From the NCBI GenBank assembly GCA_902362715.1, contig CABIXN010000001.1:601029-665028 (forward strand): 64,000 nt of DNA, in the 5' to 3' direction. The DNA comes from Lachnospiraceae bacterium (GTDB lineage Bacteria; Bacillota; Clostridia; Lachnospirales; Lachnospiraceae). Of this stretch, positions 52,137 to 60,836 are shown one piece after another (positions within the stretch are counted from its first letter, which is position 1; each line of letters starts with the position of its first letter). The translations under genes were made by a program, and so were the position numbers. The notes under the pieces are model-generated. The model did no database searches, was not told where the DNA came from, and saw only the letters and a list, made by a program, of their open reading frames with translations.

Positions 52137-53309
52137 TTAATAAAAGTACAGAGAAACATTTTTATTTAATGCCCTCAATGCGTCTTCCAGCCCGTGAATA
52201 ATATTTTTTCTGGCTGTTATATTAAAGGGAAGACTTTTACTGCTGTAATTTTCATTTACTGCTTTCCCTACATAAAGATTCACCTTTGTGCAGCTGTCAA
52301 TGAGATAATTGGCAATTTTTGCCGCCCCGTTATTTTTAGCAAGTTCATCAAATACTTCAAAAGAAACATCGTCTTCGTTATATTTTGTCAGTATTTCAAT
52401 GACTTTGTTCAATGTAATGACTCCTTCTGTTACAAGATCAATGCCCTTGATAAAAGAAACCGGCGGAATCTCAGGATCTAATTCACCTACGGACATTACA
52501 AGCTCTTCTTTCAGCTCTCTTGCCGCTATCTGTCCGGTAACGCCTCCGCAGACAATCTTAACCCCGGGTTCATTCATAAAATCCCGGACAATTTTCCAGT
52601 CATCGGACCTGCTAGAAGGGGGGCCAGTAAAAATGCTGACAACCTTTTCCTGAATAACCCGTGCCACTGCCAGGGTTGTATCATCGCTTGGCTCTTGAAG
52701 ATACAGATCTTCACAGGCTTTGCTGAGCATAGCCGCCATATGCTGTGCGGAATTTGTCTGACCGTACACCTTCAGAGCATAGGCAGAAATGCTTTTCCAG
52801 TCCCATCCATAGTTCATAATATCTCCGGTTCCACAGTAAATGCAGCCGTCACTCATCAATACAAATGCGTCATTTACCTGTACCTTAAACCGGTATTCTC
52901 TGATTTTCTTTCCTTCAACCGTCCGTTCTGAAAACGGAATATTCAGCACCTGGTTGTTCCGGATAAAAATACAGCCGGGATTGTCAAATTCTACCAGATA
53001 AGCGTCTTTATTGTTAAAAATCTGCAGAATGCTAAATGTAGAATACGCAACACCATTAACACTTGATACCGGAAGTGTTCTGGCAATGGTACTCACGGCC
53101 TCATCAATATTTAAGTCGTTTGTGAACAGTGTTCCAAGAATCTTTGAGGTCATGGTAGCCAGGATATTGGCCCTTATACCGCTTCCCATTCCATCGGCAA
53201 GAATCATAATTTTAGAGCAGCTGGTCTGTACCAGTTCTACTTTATCCCCGCAAAGCTCTTCGCCATGTTTGTTCAGACTTTTGTACGCCATATCAACTGA
53301 AACATTCAT
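52137..53309 (-). CDS. SpoIIE-type PP2C serine/threonine phosphatase of the hydrogenase locus
   Basis: 390-residue PP2C-like phosphatase of the SpoIIE/RsbU type. Metal-binding motifs are visible: MILADGMGSGIRANILA (35-50), FVLMSDG, and SDDTTLAVARV. The 150-residue C-terminal part (IVCGGVTGQIAARELKEEL; GIDLVTEGVITLNKVIEIL) is a second conserved domain whose role is unknown. No membrane helix, unlike SpoIIE itself. It shares one base with the PAS hydrogenase-like gene, so the sensor and the phosphatase are coupled. Phosphatases of this kind are known partners of group C3 sensory hydrogenases. Confidence 0.88.
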   Translation of the reverse strand: MNVSVDMAYKSLNKHGEELCGDKVELVQTSCSKIMILADGMGSGIRANILATMTSKILGTLFTNDLNIDEAVSTIARTLPVSSVNGVAYSTFSILQIFNNKDAYLVEFDNPGCIFIRNNQVLNIPFSERTVEGKKIREYRFKVQVNDAFVLMSDGCIYCGTGDIMNYGWDWKSISAYALKVYGQTNSAQHMAAMLSKACEDLYLQEPSDDTTLAVARVIQEKVVSIFTGPPSSRSDDWKIVRDFMNEPGVKIVCGGVTGQIAARELKEELVMSVGELDPEIPPVSFIKGIDLVTEGVITLNKVIEILTKYNEDDVSFEVFDELAKNNGAAKIANYLIDSCTKVNLYVGKAVNENYSSKSLPFNITARKNIIHGLEDALRALNKNVSLYFY

Positions 53310-55018
53310 TATACTTCATCCTCCAGAATGGAATCCCGCAGTTTTGTCAGAATTGCTTTTGTCTCTGCAGTTGTTTCCCCTAGAAGTCCTGCAATTTCCT
53401 GGGCGGTCTGCATCTGCTTATCTATCACAGACTGAGCAATCTGAACGGTTTTCAGTTTTCTGTTTAAAATATATTCCGAGCGTTTTTCTTCCGCAGTAAT
53501 ATCTTCTATAATGGCCAGGCAGGTATCAGAATTTTCAATATATACAATTGTCTCTAGAATTGTCATATGATACATGGGCCACTGACGTTTTTCCCGAAGC
53601 TTATTTTCATGGGTTTTGAAAACTTCTTCAAAATCTGTTGGATCAATAAAATCAAATAAATACATCTGCAGAGCTTTTCTCCGCTCTGTTTTAAATACTT
53701 CTTCTGCCCGGCGGTTGAACTCTTTAATCCGAAGCTCCCTGTCAAAAATAAAAATTAAATTTGGGGTGGTTTCCATAACAACATTCGCCTTTGAACGGGT
53801 GATTTCAAAGGTACGGAGCAGACACATGGAGGATTCCGCTTTTCCCTGATAGATAGCAATTGCTTTATCCCGGCAGGTCTGATATCCACAGGCTCCGCAG
53901 TTAAACTCTTTGTCGCTGTTGCTCTTTCCGATGGTTTTTAAAATTTTTTGTATCTCTTCTTCTGTTGGTTCCTTTTCCATTACCGGTTTTGGCATATAGG
54001 TTCTGGTCATTTTTTCCCCGGACAGCTGATATAAAAGCTTTGGCGCAGCATTTAACACATAATTTTCAATATCCATACGGGCTTTAAATCGATATCCTCT
54101 TTTTTTGTTCACACCAGGCCCATTTACACAGGCGCCGTCACAGCAGTTTAATTCAATAAAACAACGGCTGATATATCCCCGTTTCATACTGTGGAGCAGT
54201 TCCCTGCAGTTGGTTAAACCGTTGACGCTGATATCAATATAAGCCCCCATTCCGCCGCTGGCTTTCACACTTCGAATTACCCCGTTATTTACTGCATACA
54301 GCTGATTGACCATAGGATCCGGATTTGCAAACTTTGCTTCTCCGCAATCCATAAAATCAATTCCCTCTTCCTCAAGCCAGGCTTCCAGTTCATTAAATTC
54401 AATTACCGCATCAATCACCCCCCTGGTTCTGGGGTCTAACTCGGCCTCCATTTTCTTTGCCACGCAGGGGCCTACAAATACTACTTTCACATCATTTCCA
54501 AGCATTTCTTTTATTAATTTTCCATGTGCCAGCATCGGAGAAATAACCGGCGCCAGATAAGGAATCAGCATAGGGTAATGCTTTTCTACAAGAGAAATTA
54601 CCCCGGGACATGTAGTTGTAATAATATTTTCCATGGAACCTTCTTTGACCAGCCTGCAGTATTCTTCTGTTACAAGAGCTGCTCCTTCCGCTGTTTCCCG
54701 GACCTGGGAAAATCCGAGTTTCAAAAAGGCGTCCACTACCTGTCCCTGTTTTTCATATTGCAAAAGCCCTCGAAACGACGGATCCAGAGAGATAACGACA
54801 TTTTCTTTTTTATATAACATGCTTTTTACATAAGCCAGATCACTTTCAAATGTTTTTGCATTCTGAGGACAGATTTCCATACAGTGTCCGCAGTATACAC
54901 AAATGTCCTGAATAATCTGGGCCTGCCCCCCCTTTACCCGGATCGCTTTTACAGGACAGTGTCTTAAACATTTATAGCAGTGCGCACAGGACGCGTCCTG
55001 AAAACTAATGACATTCAT
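53309..55018 (-). CDS. Sensory [FeFe] hydrogenase-like protein with PAS domain
   Basis: 569 residues from ATG 55018 (GAGGAGG upstream). Order: two [4Fe-4S] clusters (Cys 11,14,17,21 and 40,43,46,50), hydrogenase large-subunit-like domain (about 80-370), an FeS domain with FNCGACGYQTCRDKA, and a PAS domain (about 430-550: PNLIFIFDRELRIKEFNRRA). H-cluster loops are changed: L1 is TTTCPGV, so the proton-relay Cys is Thr; L2 GPCVAKKMEAE is intact; L3 is NCCDGACVNG. This fits the sensory (HydS-like, group C) type that signals rather than turns over H2 fast. The phosphatase behind it is the likely output. Confidence 0.88.
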   Translation of the reverse strand: MNVISFQDASCAHCYKCLRHCPVKAIRVKGGQAQIIQDICVYCGHCMEICPQNAKTFESDLAYVKSMLYKKENVVISLDPSFRGLLQYEKQGQVVDAFLKLGFSQVRETAEGAALVTEEYCRLVKEGSMENIITTTCPGVISLVEKHYPMLIPYLAPVISPMLAHGKLIKEMLGNDVKVVFVGPCVAKKMEAELDPRTRGVIDAVIEFNELEAWLEEEGIDFMDCGEAKFANPDPMVNQLYAVNNGVIRSVKASGGMGAYIDISVNGLTNCRELLHSMKRGYISRCFIELNCCDGACVNGPGVNKKRGYRFKARMDIENYVLNAAPKLLYQLSGEKMTRTYMPKPVMEKEPTEEEIQKILKTIGKSNSDKEFNCGACGYQTCRDKAIAIYQGKAESSMCLLRTFEITRSKANVVMETTPNLIFIFDRELRIKEFNRRAEEVFKTERRKALQMYLFDFIDPTDFEEVFKTHENKLREKRQWPMYHMTILETIVYIENSDTCLAIIEDITAEEKRSEYILNRKLKTVQIAQSVIDKQMQTAQEIAGLLGETTAETKAILTKLRDSILEDEV

Positions 55019-55051
55019 TGATGATACCTCCTCACATAATTTCCTGTTTTC

Positions 55052-55080
55052 AGTATACGCAATACAGAAACAATCTGCAA
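55052..55080 (-). promoter_or_regulatory. Promoter of the sensory hydrogenase-phosphatase pair
   Basis: Minus-strand TTGCAG (55075-55080), 17 bases, TATACT (55052-55057), 34 bases before the start codon. The -35 box touches the terminator behind hydA, so the pair can be expressed apart from the catalytic enzyme. Confidence 0.65.
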
Positions 55081-55118
55081 TCAAAAAGAACCCCGCAGAT
55101 GCAGGATTCTTTTTGATT
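55079..55118 (-). terminator. Terminator behind hydA
   Basis: On the minus strand TCAAAAAGAATCCTGC and GCGGGGTTCTTTTTGA pair over 16 positions with few non-Watson-Crick pairs, ending in a T-rich arm. Located 36 bases past the hydA stop. Confidence 0.75.
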
Positions 55119-55153
55119 GAAATAAATAATGGCTTTTCAAAAAACCAGTTTCG

Positions 55154-56899
55154 TTATTTATTAATGGTTCGTTTTACATAGGTTGTATGAAGAAGCTCAT
55201 GTGCCTTATGGCTTCCCGGCTCTCCAAGATAGGTTTCGTAAAGTTCAATAATAGCAGGATTTTCATGAGACTTACGAATGGGATTGTTCTTATCAATATT
55301 GTAAAGAACCTCTGCACGTTTTCCTCTAATATCAACGGTATTACGGATATAACCAGGCTGCTGCGGCTGTCCTCCGCCGTTAACACATCCTCCCGGACAT
55401 CCCATAATCTCGATAAAGTGATAATCTGCTTCGCCGTTTTTCACTTTTGTCAGCAGTTCTTTTGCGTTTCCAAGACCGGAAGCTACTGCTACCTTCACTT
55501 CCATTCCTGCAACATTGTAAGACGCCTCCTTGATGCCTTCAATTCCCCGGACATCGGCAAAATCCAGCTTTTCAAGCTCTTCTCCGGTAAGCTTTTCAAC
55601 TGCTGTACGAAGCGCTGCTTCCATAACACCGCCGGTTGCTCCAAAGATAACGGCAGCACCTGTACCAAGTCCCAGAGGCATATCAAATTCTTCATCAGCA
55701 AGTTCCGTAAACCGGATACCTGCACGTTCAATCATTCTTGCCAGCTCACGGGTGGTGATGGCAATATCAACATCCGGAACACCTGCTCCGTCTTCATGGT
55801 CTCTTCCGATTTCAAACTTTTTGGCTGTACAAGGCATAACGCTGACTACAACCATTTTTTCTTTGGGAATTCCCATTTTCTCAGCATAGTAAGATTTTGC
55901 TATTGCTCCAAACATCTGCTGGGGAGATTTACAGCTTGAAAGATTTTCTGTCATATCCGGGAAATAGTGCTCACAGTATTTTACCCATCCGGGAGAACAG
56001 GAAGTGATCAGCGGCAGTACACCGCCGTTTTGCACACGATCCAGAAATTCGTTTGCTTCCTCCATAATGGTAAGGTCTGCTGAGAAGTTTGTATCAAATA
56101 CTTTGTCAAATCCAAGTTTTTTGAGAGCTGCAGCCAGTTTTCCTTCTACATCTGTGCCGATTGGATATCCAAAGGCTTCTCCAAGTCCTGCACGAACCGC
56201 CGGAGCCGTCTGTACAATGACATATTTTTCAGGGTCTGCAATGGCCTCAAAGATTTCTGAGGTATAATCTTTTTCATACAGCGCTCCGGTTGGACATACT
56301 GCGATACACTGGCCACAGGAAACACAGCTTGTTTCGCCTAGTCCCATTCCAAACGGAGAACCGATAAAGGTTGAAAATCCTCTTTCATTTGCTCCAATTA
56401 CGCCAATATTTTGAACCTTTTCACAGGCTGCCACACATCTGCGGCAGAGGATACATTTATTATTATCCCGAACCATGTGAGCTGCGCTTACATCCAGGTC
56501 ATACGGAATTCTTTCTCCATCATATTTGGCTTCATCGTCAATTTTGTATTCTTTGCAGAGCTTCTGGAGCTCACAATTGCCGCTTCTGACACAGGAGAGG
56601 CATTTTCTGTCATGAATAGAGAGAAGAAGCTGCAGAGTTTTTCTTCTGGACTCAATGACCTTAGGGGTATTTGTAAATACTTCCATACCTTCATTGATTG
56701 GATAAACACAGGCAGTTACCAGTGTTCTTGCTCCTTTTACCTCTACCACACACATACGGCAGGCGCCGATTTCATTAATATCTTTCAAAAAACATAAAGT
56801 GGGAATTTCAATATTTGCCAGACGTGCTGCCTCCAGGATGGTTGAACCCGAAGGAGCAGAAACCTCTGTCCCATTTATTTTAATCGTAATATTTTCCAT
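55154..56899 (-). CDS. hydA: NADH-dependent [FeFe] hydrogenase catalytic subunit HydA
   Basis: Makes or uses H2 in the cytoplasm. 581 residues from ATG 56899 (GGAGG upstream): plant-type [2Fe-2S] domain (Cys 36, 47, 50, 64), His/Cys-type cluster region HDRKCLSCVRSGNCELQ, two [4Fe-4S] sites (CILCRRCVAACEK; CVSCGQCIAVCPTGA), and the H-cluster domain with L1 TSCSPGWVKYCE, L2 MPCTAKKFE and L3 MGCPGGCVNGGGQP. With the HydB- and HydC-like genes upstream it fits the trimeric, electron-bifurcating group A3 that uses NADH and reduced ferredoxin together. Ends in a short small-subunit region. Confidence 0.95.
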   Translation of the reverse strand: MENITIKINGTEVSAPSGSTILEAARLANIEIPTLCFLKDINEIGACRMCVVEVKGARTLVTACVYPINEGMEVFTNTPKVIESRRKTLQLLLSIHDRKCLSCVRSGNCELQKLCKEYKIDDEAKYDGERIPYDLDVSAAHMVRDNNKCILCRRCVAACEKVQNIGVIGANERGFSTFIGSPFGMGLGETSCVSCGQCIAVCPTGALYEKDYTSEIFEAIADPEKYVIVQTAPAVRAGLGEAFGYPIGTDVEGKLAAALKKLGFDKVFDTNFSADLTIMEEANEFLDRVQNGGVLPLITSCSPGWVKYCEHYFPDMTENLSSCKSPQQMFGAIAKSYYAEKMGIPKEKMVVVSVMPCTAKKFEIGRDHEDGAGVPDVDIAITTRELARMIERAGIRFTELADEEFDMPLGLGTGAAVIFGATGGVMEAALRTAVEKLTGEELEKLDFADVRGIEGIKEASYNVAGMEVKVAVASGLGNAKELLTKVKNGEADYHFIEIMGCPGGCVNGGGQPQQPGYIRNTVDIRGKRAEVLYNIDKNNPIRKSHENPAIIELYETYLGEPGSHKAHELLHTTYVKRTINK

Positions 56900-56913
56900 G
56901 ATTGATTCCTCCA

Positions 56914-58704
56914 TTATTCCTTGTAAATAGCACCAAAACGACATTTATCCAGACAGGTACCACATTTGATACATTTGTCAACACTGATAATATGAGGTTC
57001 TTTGATGTTTCCGGCAATGGCGTCAGCCGGACAGTTGCGGGCACATAACGTACAGCCTTTACATTTTGAAGAATCAATTTTATAAGTAAGCAGATTTTTA
57101 CACACACCTGCCGGACATTTTTTATCTACAACATGAGCCATATATTCATCTCTAAAGTAACGCAGAGTCGATAATACCGGGTTTGGCGCTGTCTGGCCAA
57201 GACCACATAATGCATTATCTTTTATGTAATAACAAAGCTCTTCCATTTTATCAATATCTTCCGGCGTACCTTTTCCGCTTGTAATCTTTTCTAAAATCTC
57301 CAGCAGACGTTTGGTTCCCACACGGCACGGCGTACATTTACCGCAGGATTCATCTACCGTAAACTGCAGGAAGAATTTTGCGATATCTACCATACAGGTA
57401 TCTTCATCCATAACAATGAGACCACCGGAGCCCATCATAGAGCCGATGCTGATAAGGTTATCATAGTCAATTGGAATATCAAAATGCTCTGCCGGGATAC
57501 ATCCGCCGGACGGACCGCCGGTCTGAGCCGCTTTAAAACGTTTTCCGTTTGGAATTCCGCCGCCGATTTCTTCAATTACGGTACGCAGGGTTGTACCCAT
57601 AGGAATTTCCACAAGACCGGTATTATTAATCTTGCCGCCAAGAGCAAATACTTTGGTGCCTTTTGACTTTTCTGTACCCATAGATGCGAACCACTTTGGT
57701 CCGTTTAAAATAATCTGTGGAATGTTGGCCCAGGTTTCCACGTTATTTAAAATAGTAGGACATCCGAACAGACCTTTTACTGCCGGGAACGGAGGTCTTG
57801 GACGTGGCTCGCCGCGGTTTCCTTCAATAGAAGTCATCAGGGCAGTCTCTTCCCCGCAGACAAATGCGCCTGCACCAAGTCTTAAATCCAGATCAAAATC
57901 AAATCCGGAACCAAAAATGTCTTTTCCTAACAGACCGTATTCTCTAGCCTGGTTAATAGCAATTTTCAAACGCTCTACAGCAATTGGATATTCGGCACGG
58001 ACATAAATATATCCCTGGGAAGCGCCGATTGCATAACCGGCAATTGTCATGGCCTCAATTACTACATGAGGATCCCCTTCCAGTACGGAACGGTCCATAA
58101 ATGCTCCCGGATCACCTTCGTCCGCATTACAACAGACATACTTCTGCACGTTTCCTCTGTTACCGGAAGCAAATTTCCATTTTAAACCGGTAGGGAAGCC
58201 TGCACCGCCGCGGCCTCTTAAACCGGAATCCAGAATTGTCTGAATTACTTCATCCGGAGACATTCCTGTAAGTACCTTTCCTAATGCTTCATAGCCGCCG
58301 GTACCGATATATTCATCAATTTCTTCTGGGTTAATAACACCGCAGTTTCTCAAAGCGACACGATGCTGTTTTTTATAAAAGGCAGTCTCATTAATTGACC
58401 GGATTCCTTCTGGAATTTCTGCATCATGGTAGACAAGGCGTTCTACCGGACGGCCTTTTAACAAATGTTCAGAAACAATTTCCGGAATATCCTCCGGTCT
58501 TACTCTGGAGTAAAAGATTGCTTCCGGATAGACCACCATAATAGGGCCCTCTTCGCACAGACCATGACAGCCTGTTTTTACTACTGCAACTTCATCCTGA
58601 AGTTTATGATTTTTTAACTCATTTTTTAATACCCGGATGATCTGCTGACTTCCCGATGAAGTACAACCAGTACCACCGCAGATTAATACATGTGAACGAT
58701 ACAT
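56914..58704 (-). CDS. hydB: HydB-like NuoF family subunit (NADH/FMN site)
   Basis: 596 residues. The N-terminal thioredoxin-like [2Fe-2S] domain (VLICGGTGCTSSGS; KTGCHGLCEEGP) is followed by the NuoF core: GRGGAGFPTGLKWKF (NADH/FMN), AGAFVCGEETALMTSIEGNR, cluster motif ESCGKCTPCRVGTKR. The C-terminal ferredoxin domain has CKGCTLCARNCP and CIKCGTCLDKC. I prefer the ATG at 58704 (10 bases after GGAGG) to a GTG 9 bases earlier. Electrons from NADH enter here and pass to HydA. 15 bases before hydA. Confidence 0.94.
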   Translation of the reverse strand: MYRSHVLICGGTGCTSSGSQQIIRVLKNELKNHKLQDEVAVVKTGCHGLCEEGPIMVVYPEAIFYSRVRPEDIPEIVSEHLLKGRPVERLVYHDAEIPEGIRSINETAFYKKQHRVALRNCGVINPEEIDEYIGTGGYEALGKVLTGMSPDEVIQTILDSGLRGRGGAGFPTGLKWKFASGNRGNVQKYVCCNADEGDPGAFMDRSVLEGDPHVVIEAMTIAGYAIGASQGYIYVRAEYPIAVERLKIAINQAREYGLLGKDIFGSGFDFDLDLRLGAGAFVCGEETALMTSIEGNRGEPRPRPPFPAVKGLFGCPTILNNVETWANIPQIILNGPKWFASMGTEKSKGTKVFALGGKINNTGLVEIPMGTTLRTVIEEIGGGIPNGKRFKAAQTGGPSGGCIPAEHFDIPIDYDNLISIGSMMGSGGLIVMDEDTCMVDIAKFFLQFTVDESCGKCTPCRVGTKRLLEILEKITSGKGTPEDIDKMEELCYYIKDNALCGLGQTAPNPVLSTLRYFRDEYMAHVVDKKCPAGVCKNLLTYKIDSSKCKGCTLCARNCPADAIAGNIKEPHIISVDKCIKCGTCLDKCRFGAIYKE

Positions 58705-58722
58705 AGTCACCAAACCTCCATT

Positions 58723-59097
58723 TTAAATATTTTCATCTGTGTGCAGCATATACTGATCCACAACCTGTCCCCGTATTACATGCTGCTCTAAAATATCAAG
58801 CGCTTTTTCCGGATTTACTTTTACATATGTAACTTTTTCTTTTCCCGGCTCATAGATCTCTACAATGGGTTCATACTGACATAACCCGATACAGCCGGTT
58901 TGAGATACTTTTACATGTTCAAGCTGGCGTTTCTGAACCTCATCTGATAATGTTGTCAGAACCGGTCTTGCACCGCTGGCGATTCCACAGGTAGCCATAC
59001 CCACAACAACCCGGGTATCATTACTATTTTCAGAACGGAAACCAATGTTTCCCTGCATTTTTTCTCTGATCGCTCTTAATTCTTCCAGTGATTTCAT
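58723..59097 (-). CDS. Thioredoxin-like [2Fe-2S] ferredoxin of the hydrogenase operon
   Basis: 124 residues from ATG 59097 (GGGAGG upstream). Thioredoxin-like [2Fe-2S] fold with cysteines in GMATCGIASGARP and TGCIGLCQYEP. It resembles the N-terminal domain of the following HydB-like protein, so it may pass electrons within the complex. Such a gene is regularly present in Clostridial hydrogenase operons (HydD/HndB-like). Confidence 0.9.
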   Translation of the reverse strand: MKSLEELRAIREKMQGNIGFRSENSNDTRVVVGMATCGIASGARPVLTTLSDEVQKRQLEHVKVSQTGCIGLCQYEPIVEIYEPGKEKVTYVKVNPEKALDILEQHVIRGQVVDQYMLHTDENI

Positions 59098-59110
59098 AAA
59101 ATCCTCCCTA

Positions 59111-59668
59111 TCATTCATGGAATTTTGCATCTACTTCGTTTTTATTATCTTCTAAATATCCTTTGATAAATTCTCTTACATCTCCTTGAGAAAAGGAAAC
59201 CCCTCCAAGAATTTCCCGCATCTGTCTGGTATCCAGTTCAAATCCCACGTCATCTATCTCATACCGGTAAATAAAATCCAGGTCCTCATAAGAGGTAACA
59301 AGCATTAGAATGGTATCTGAAATATTGCCCAGAGGCATACAGTCTATATGATTCAGATGGTATAACACAGATACGCAGGTTCCTGCTCCTGCCACAGAGT
59401 TCATAACAAAACTTCCTCCGGTACATTCCGCCGACTGTTTGATAAATGGAATCCCCAGCCCAACACGCCTTGTTGTCCTGGAGGTGTAAAACGGATCTGT
59501 AACCTTAGCAATCTGCTCAGCGCTCATACCGCAGCCATTATCTTTAATCTCAACAGAAAGTGTGTGCTCTGCAGACTTAATATGTAAAAAAATCTCAATA
59601 AGAGATGCCCCTGCGCGTATGGAGTTTTGCGCAATATCAAGAATATTTAAAGAAATTTCCGGCAGCAT
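59111..59668 (-). CDS. HATPase domain protein inside the hydrogenase operon
   Basis: 185 residues with a GHKL/HATPase fold: N-box LNILDIAQNSIRAGA, G1 KDNGCGM, G2 VGLGIPFIKQ, GAGTCVSVLY. No membrane helix, dimerisation helix or phospho-accepting His, so it is not a full sensor kinase; it could be an anti-sigma-like kinase or an ATP-dependent switch. It sits between the HydC-like gene (shared base at 59668) and the ferredoxin gene, so it is made with the enzyme. Partner unknown. Confidence 0.85.
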   Translation of the reverse strand: MLPEISLNILDIAQNSIRAGASLIEIFLHIKSAEHTLSVEIKDNGCGMSAEQIAKVTDPFYTSRTTRRVGLGIPFIKQSAECTGGSFVMNSVAGAGTCVSVLYHLNHIDCMPLGNISDTILMLVTSYEDLDFIYRYEIDDVGFELDTRQMREILGGVSFSQGDVREFIKGYLEDNKNEVDAKFHE

Positions 59669-60159
59669 TATTCATATTTTGAGAGAATTCCATCAATCTC
59701 TTCCACTGTCAGACGTCCATATACTTCATCATTTATCATCATAACAGGTGCCAGTCCGCAGGCTCCAATACAGCGGCAGGCATCCAGTGAAAACTTTCCG
59801 TCAGATGTACATTCTCCTCCGGCAATTCCAAGTGTTTCCATTAACTTGTTGTAAATATCACCGGAACCTTTTACATAACAGGCAGTTCCAAGACAGACAG
59901 AAATTTTGTATTTTCCCTTTGGGAAAAGATTAAACTGAGAATAAAATGTTGCCACTCCATATATTTTTTCCAATGGAACATCCATTTCATCTGAAATTAT
60001 TTTCTGTACCTCATACGGAAGATATCCGTATATATCCTGCGCCTTCTGCATAATCGGCATTAAAGATCCCTTATCATTTTTCAGCTCTTCGATAACCTGG
60101 CGCAGACTTTCCTCTTGCTCCTTTGTTCCATTAAATGGAACCATCTTTGTTTTTTCCAA
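59668..60159 (-). CDS. hydC: HydC-like NuoE family subunit ([2Fe-2S])
   Basis: 163 residues of the 24-kDa NuoE family. The four ligands of the [2Fe-2S] cluster are in SVCLGTACYVKG and DACRCIGACGLAPV. The N-terminal helical part includes LMPIMQKAQDIYGYLPYEVQ. First gene of the hydrogenase operon, downstream of the shared control region 60160-60476. Confidence 0.94.
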   Translation of the reverse strand: MEKTKMVPFNGTKEQEESLRQVIEELKNDKGSLMPIMQKAQDIYGYLPYEVQKIISDEMDVPLEKIYGVATFYSQFNLFPKGKYKISVCLGTACYVKGSGDIYNKLMETLGIAGGECTSDGKFSLDACRCIGACGLAPVMMINDEVYGRLTVEEIDGILSKYE

Positions 60160-60210
60160 AATTATCCCTCCTATTTCGTAGTGTACAAAAATTAATACAC
60201 TATACGTATT

Positions 60211-60239
60211 ATCCTATCATCATACTACACAACTTTCAA
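60211..60239 (-). promoter_or_regulatory. Possible promoter of the hydrogenase operon
   Basis: Minus-strand TTGAAA (60234-60239), 17 bases, TAGGAT (60211-60216), 52 bases before the hydC start. The -10 is imperfect; a GATAAT lies 3 bases further on. Confidence 0.5.
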
Positions 60240-60317
60240 TCGTGTATGCGAACAAAAATTGTCTATTTTTGCGCCCTCTTTTTGTTTAATTGTATTAATT
60301 CCCATACACTTGTATGT

Positions 60318-60335
60318 TTGTTATAAAAATAACAA
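60318..60335. promoter_or_regulatory. Rex-like redox operator
   Basis: TTGTTAT-AAAA-ATAACAA, a perfect 18-base palindrome, close to the Rex consensus TTGTTAANNNNTTAACAA. It lies in the shared region between the two divergent hydrogenase operons, just before the plus-strand promoter and 80 bases before the minus one. Rex reads the NADH/NAD ratio, fitting an NADH-linked hydrogenase. Confidence 0.7.
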
Positions 60336-60345
60336 ATGTGTTTTG

Positions 60346-60374
60346 TTGAAAGTACACAATTTTTGTGCTATACT
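60346..60374 (+). promoter_or_regulatory. Promoter of the right-hand sensory operon, with a palindromic spacer
   Basis: TTGAAA (60346-60351), 17 bases, TATACT (60369-60374). The spacer contains CACAA-TTT-TTGTG (60355-60367), another possible operator. A long leader of about 95 bases follows before the DRTGG gene. Confidence 0.7.
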
Positions 60375-60476
60375 AAGCAATAAAATTTGTCTATAAATTG
60401 ATTTCATGTATTTTATTTTTGTATCTACTCATTCCATATATAATTGAATGGTTACATATTTTCAAAGGAGAAGCTT

Positions 60477-60836
60477 ATGCGCATTTGTGAAATCAAAACT
60501 ATTGTAAACGCCAGCCTGCTTACGCCATCCGAAAATTCCGGGCTGAATATACAGTACGCCTTCAGCTCCGATATGATGAGTGATGTTTTGGCCTATGCCC
60601 AGCGGCATATGATGCTGATTACAGGTCTTGCCAATCCGCAGACTATACGCACTGCGGAGATGCTTGATATTGGCTGCGTATTATATGTCAGGGGAAAGAG
60701 ACCTGCAGATACTGCCATTTCGCTGGCGGAGAAGCTTGGGATTACAGTACTTGGCACAGAGCTGACAATGTTTGAAACCAGCGGATTGCTTTATCAGGCT
60801 GGAATACGCGGAGGTAATATTAAAAATGGAAAATAA
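60477..60836 (+). CDS. DRTGG domain protein 1
   Basis: 119 residues from ATG 60477 (AAAGGAG upstream). A single DRTGG-type domain: MRICEIKTIVNASLLTP, then SDMMSDVLAYAQRHMMLITG and LGITVLGTELTMFETSGLLY. These domains occur with CBS domains and in BioD/phosphotransacetylase-like proteins and may bind small ligands; function unknown. First gene of the plus operon; overlaps the next gene by 11 bases. Confidence 0.82.
   Translation: MRICEIKTIVNASLLTPSENSGLNIQYAFSSDMMSDVLAYAQRHMMLITGLANPQTIRTAEMLDIGCVLYVRGKRPADTAISLAEKLGITVLGTELTMFETSGLLYQAGIRGGNIKNGK

Noticed and set aside
55187..55939. 250-codon open frame on the plus strand, antisense to hydA
   Set aside because: hydA has full family motifs on the other strand; the antisense frame is cysteine- and phenylalanine-rich without any family likeness and without a ribosome site. 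Typical shadow frame.
60160..60476. A missing small gene in the 317-base gap between the hydrogenase operons
   Set aside because: Frames there are short and A+T-rich without ribosome sites; the space is filled by promoters and palindromes.
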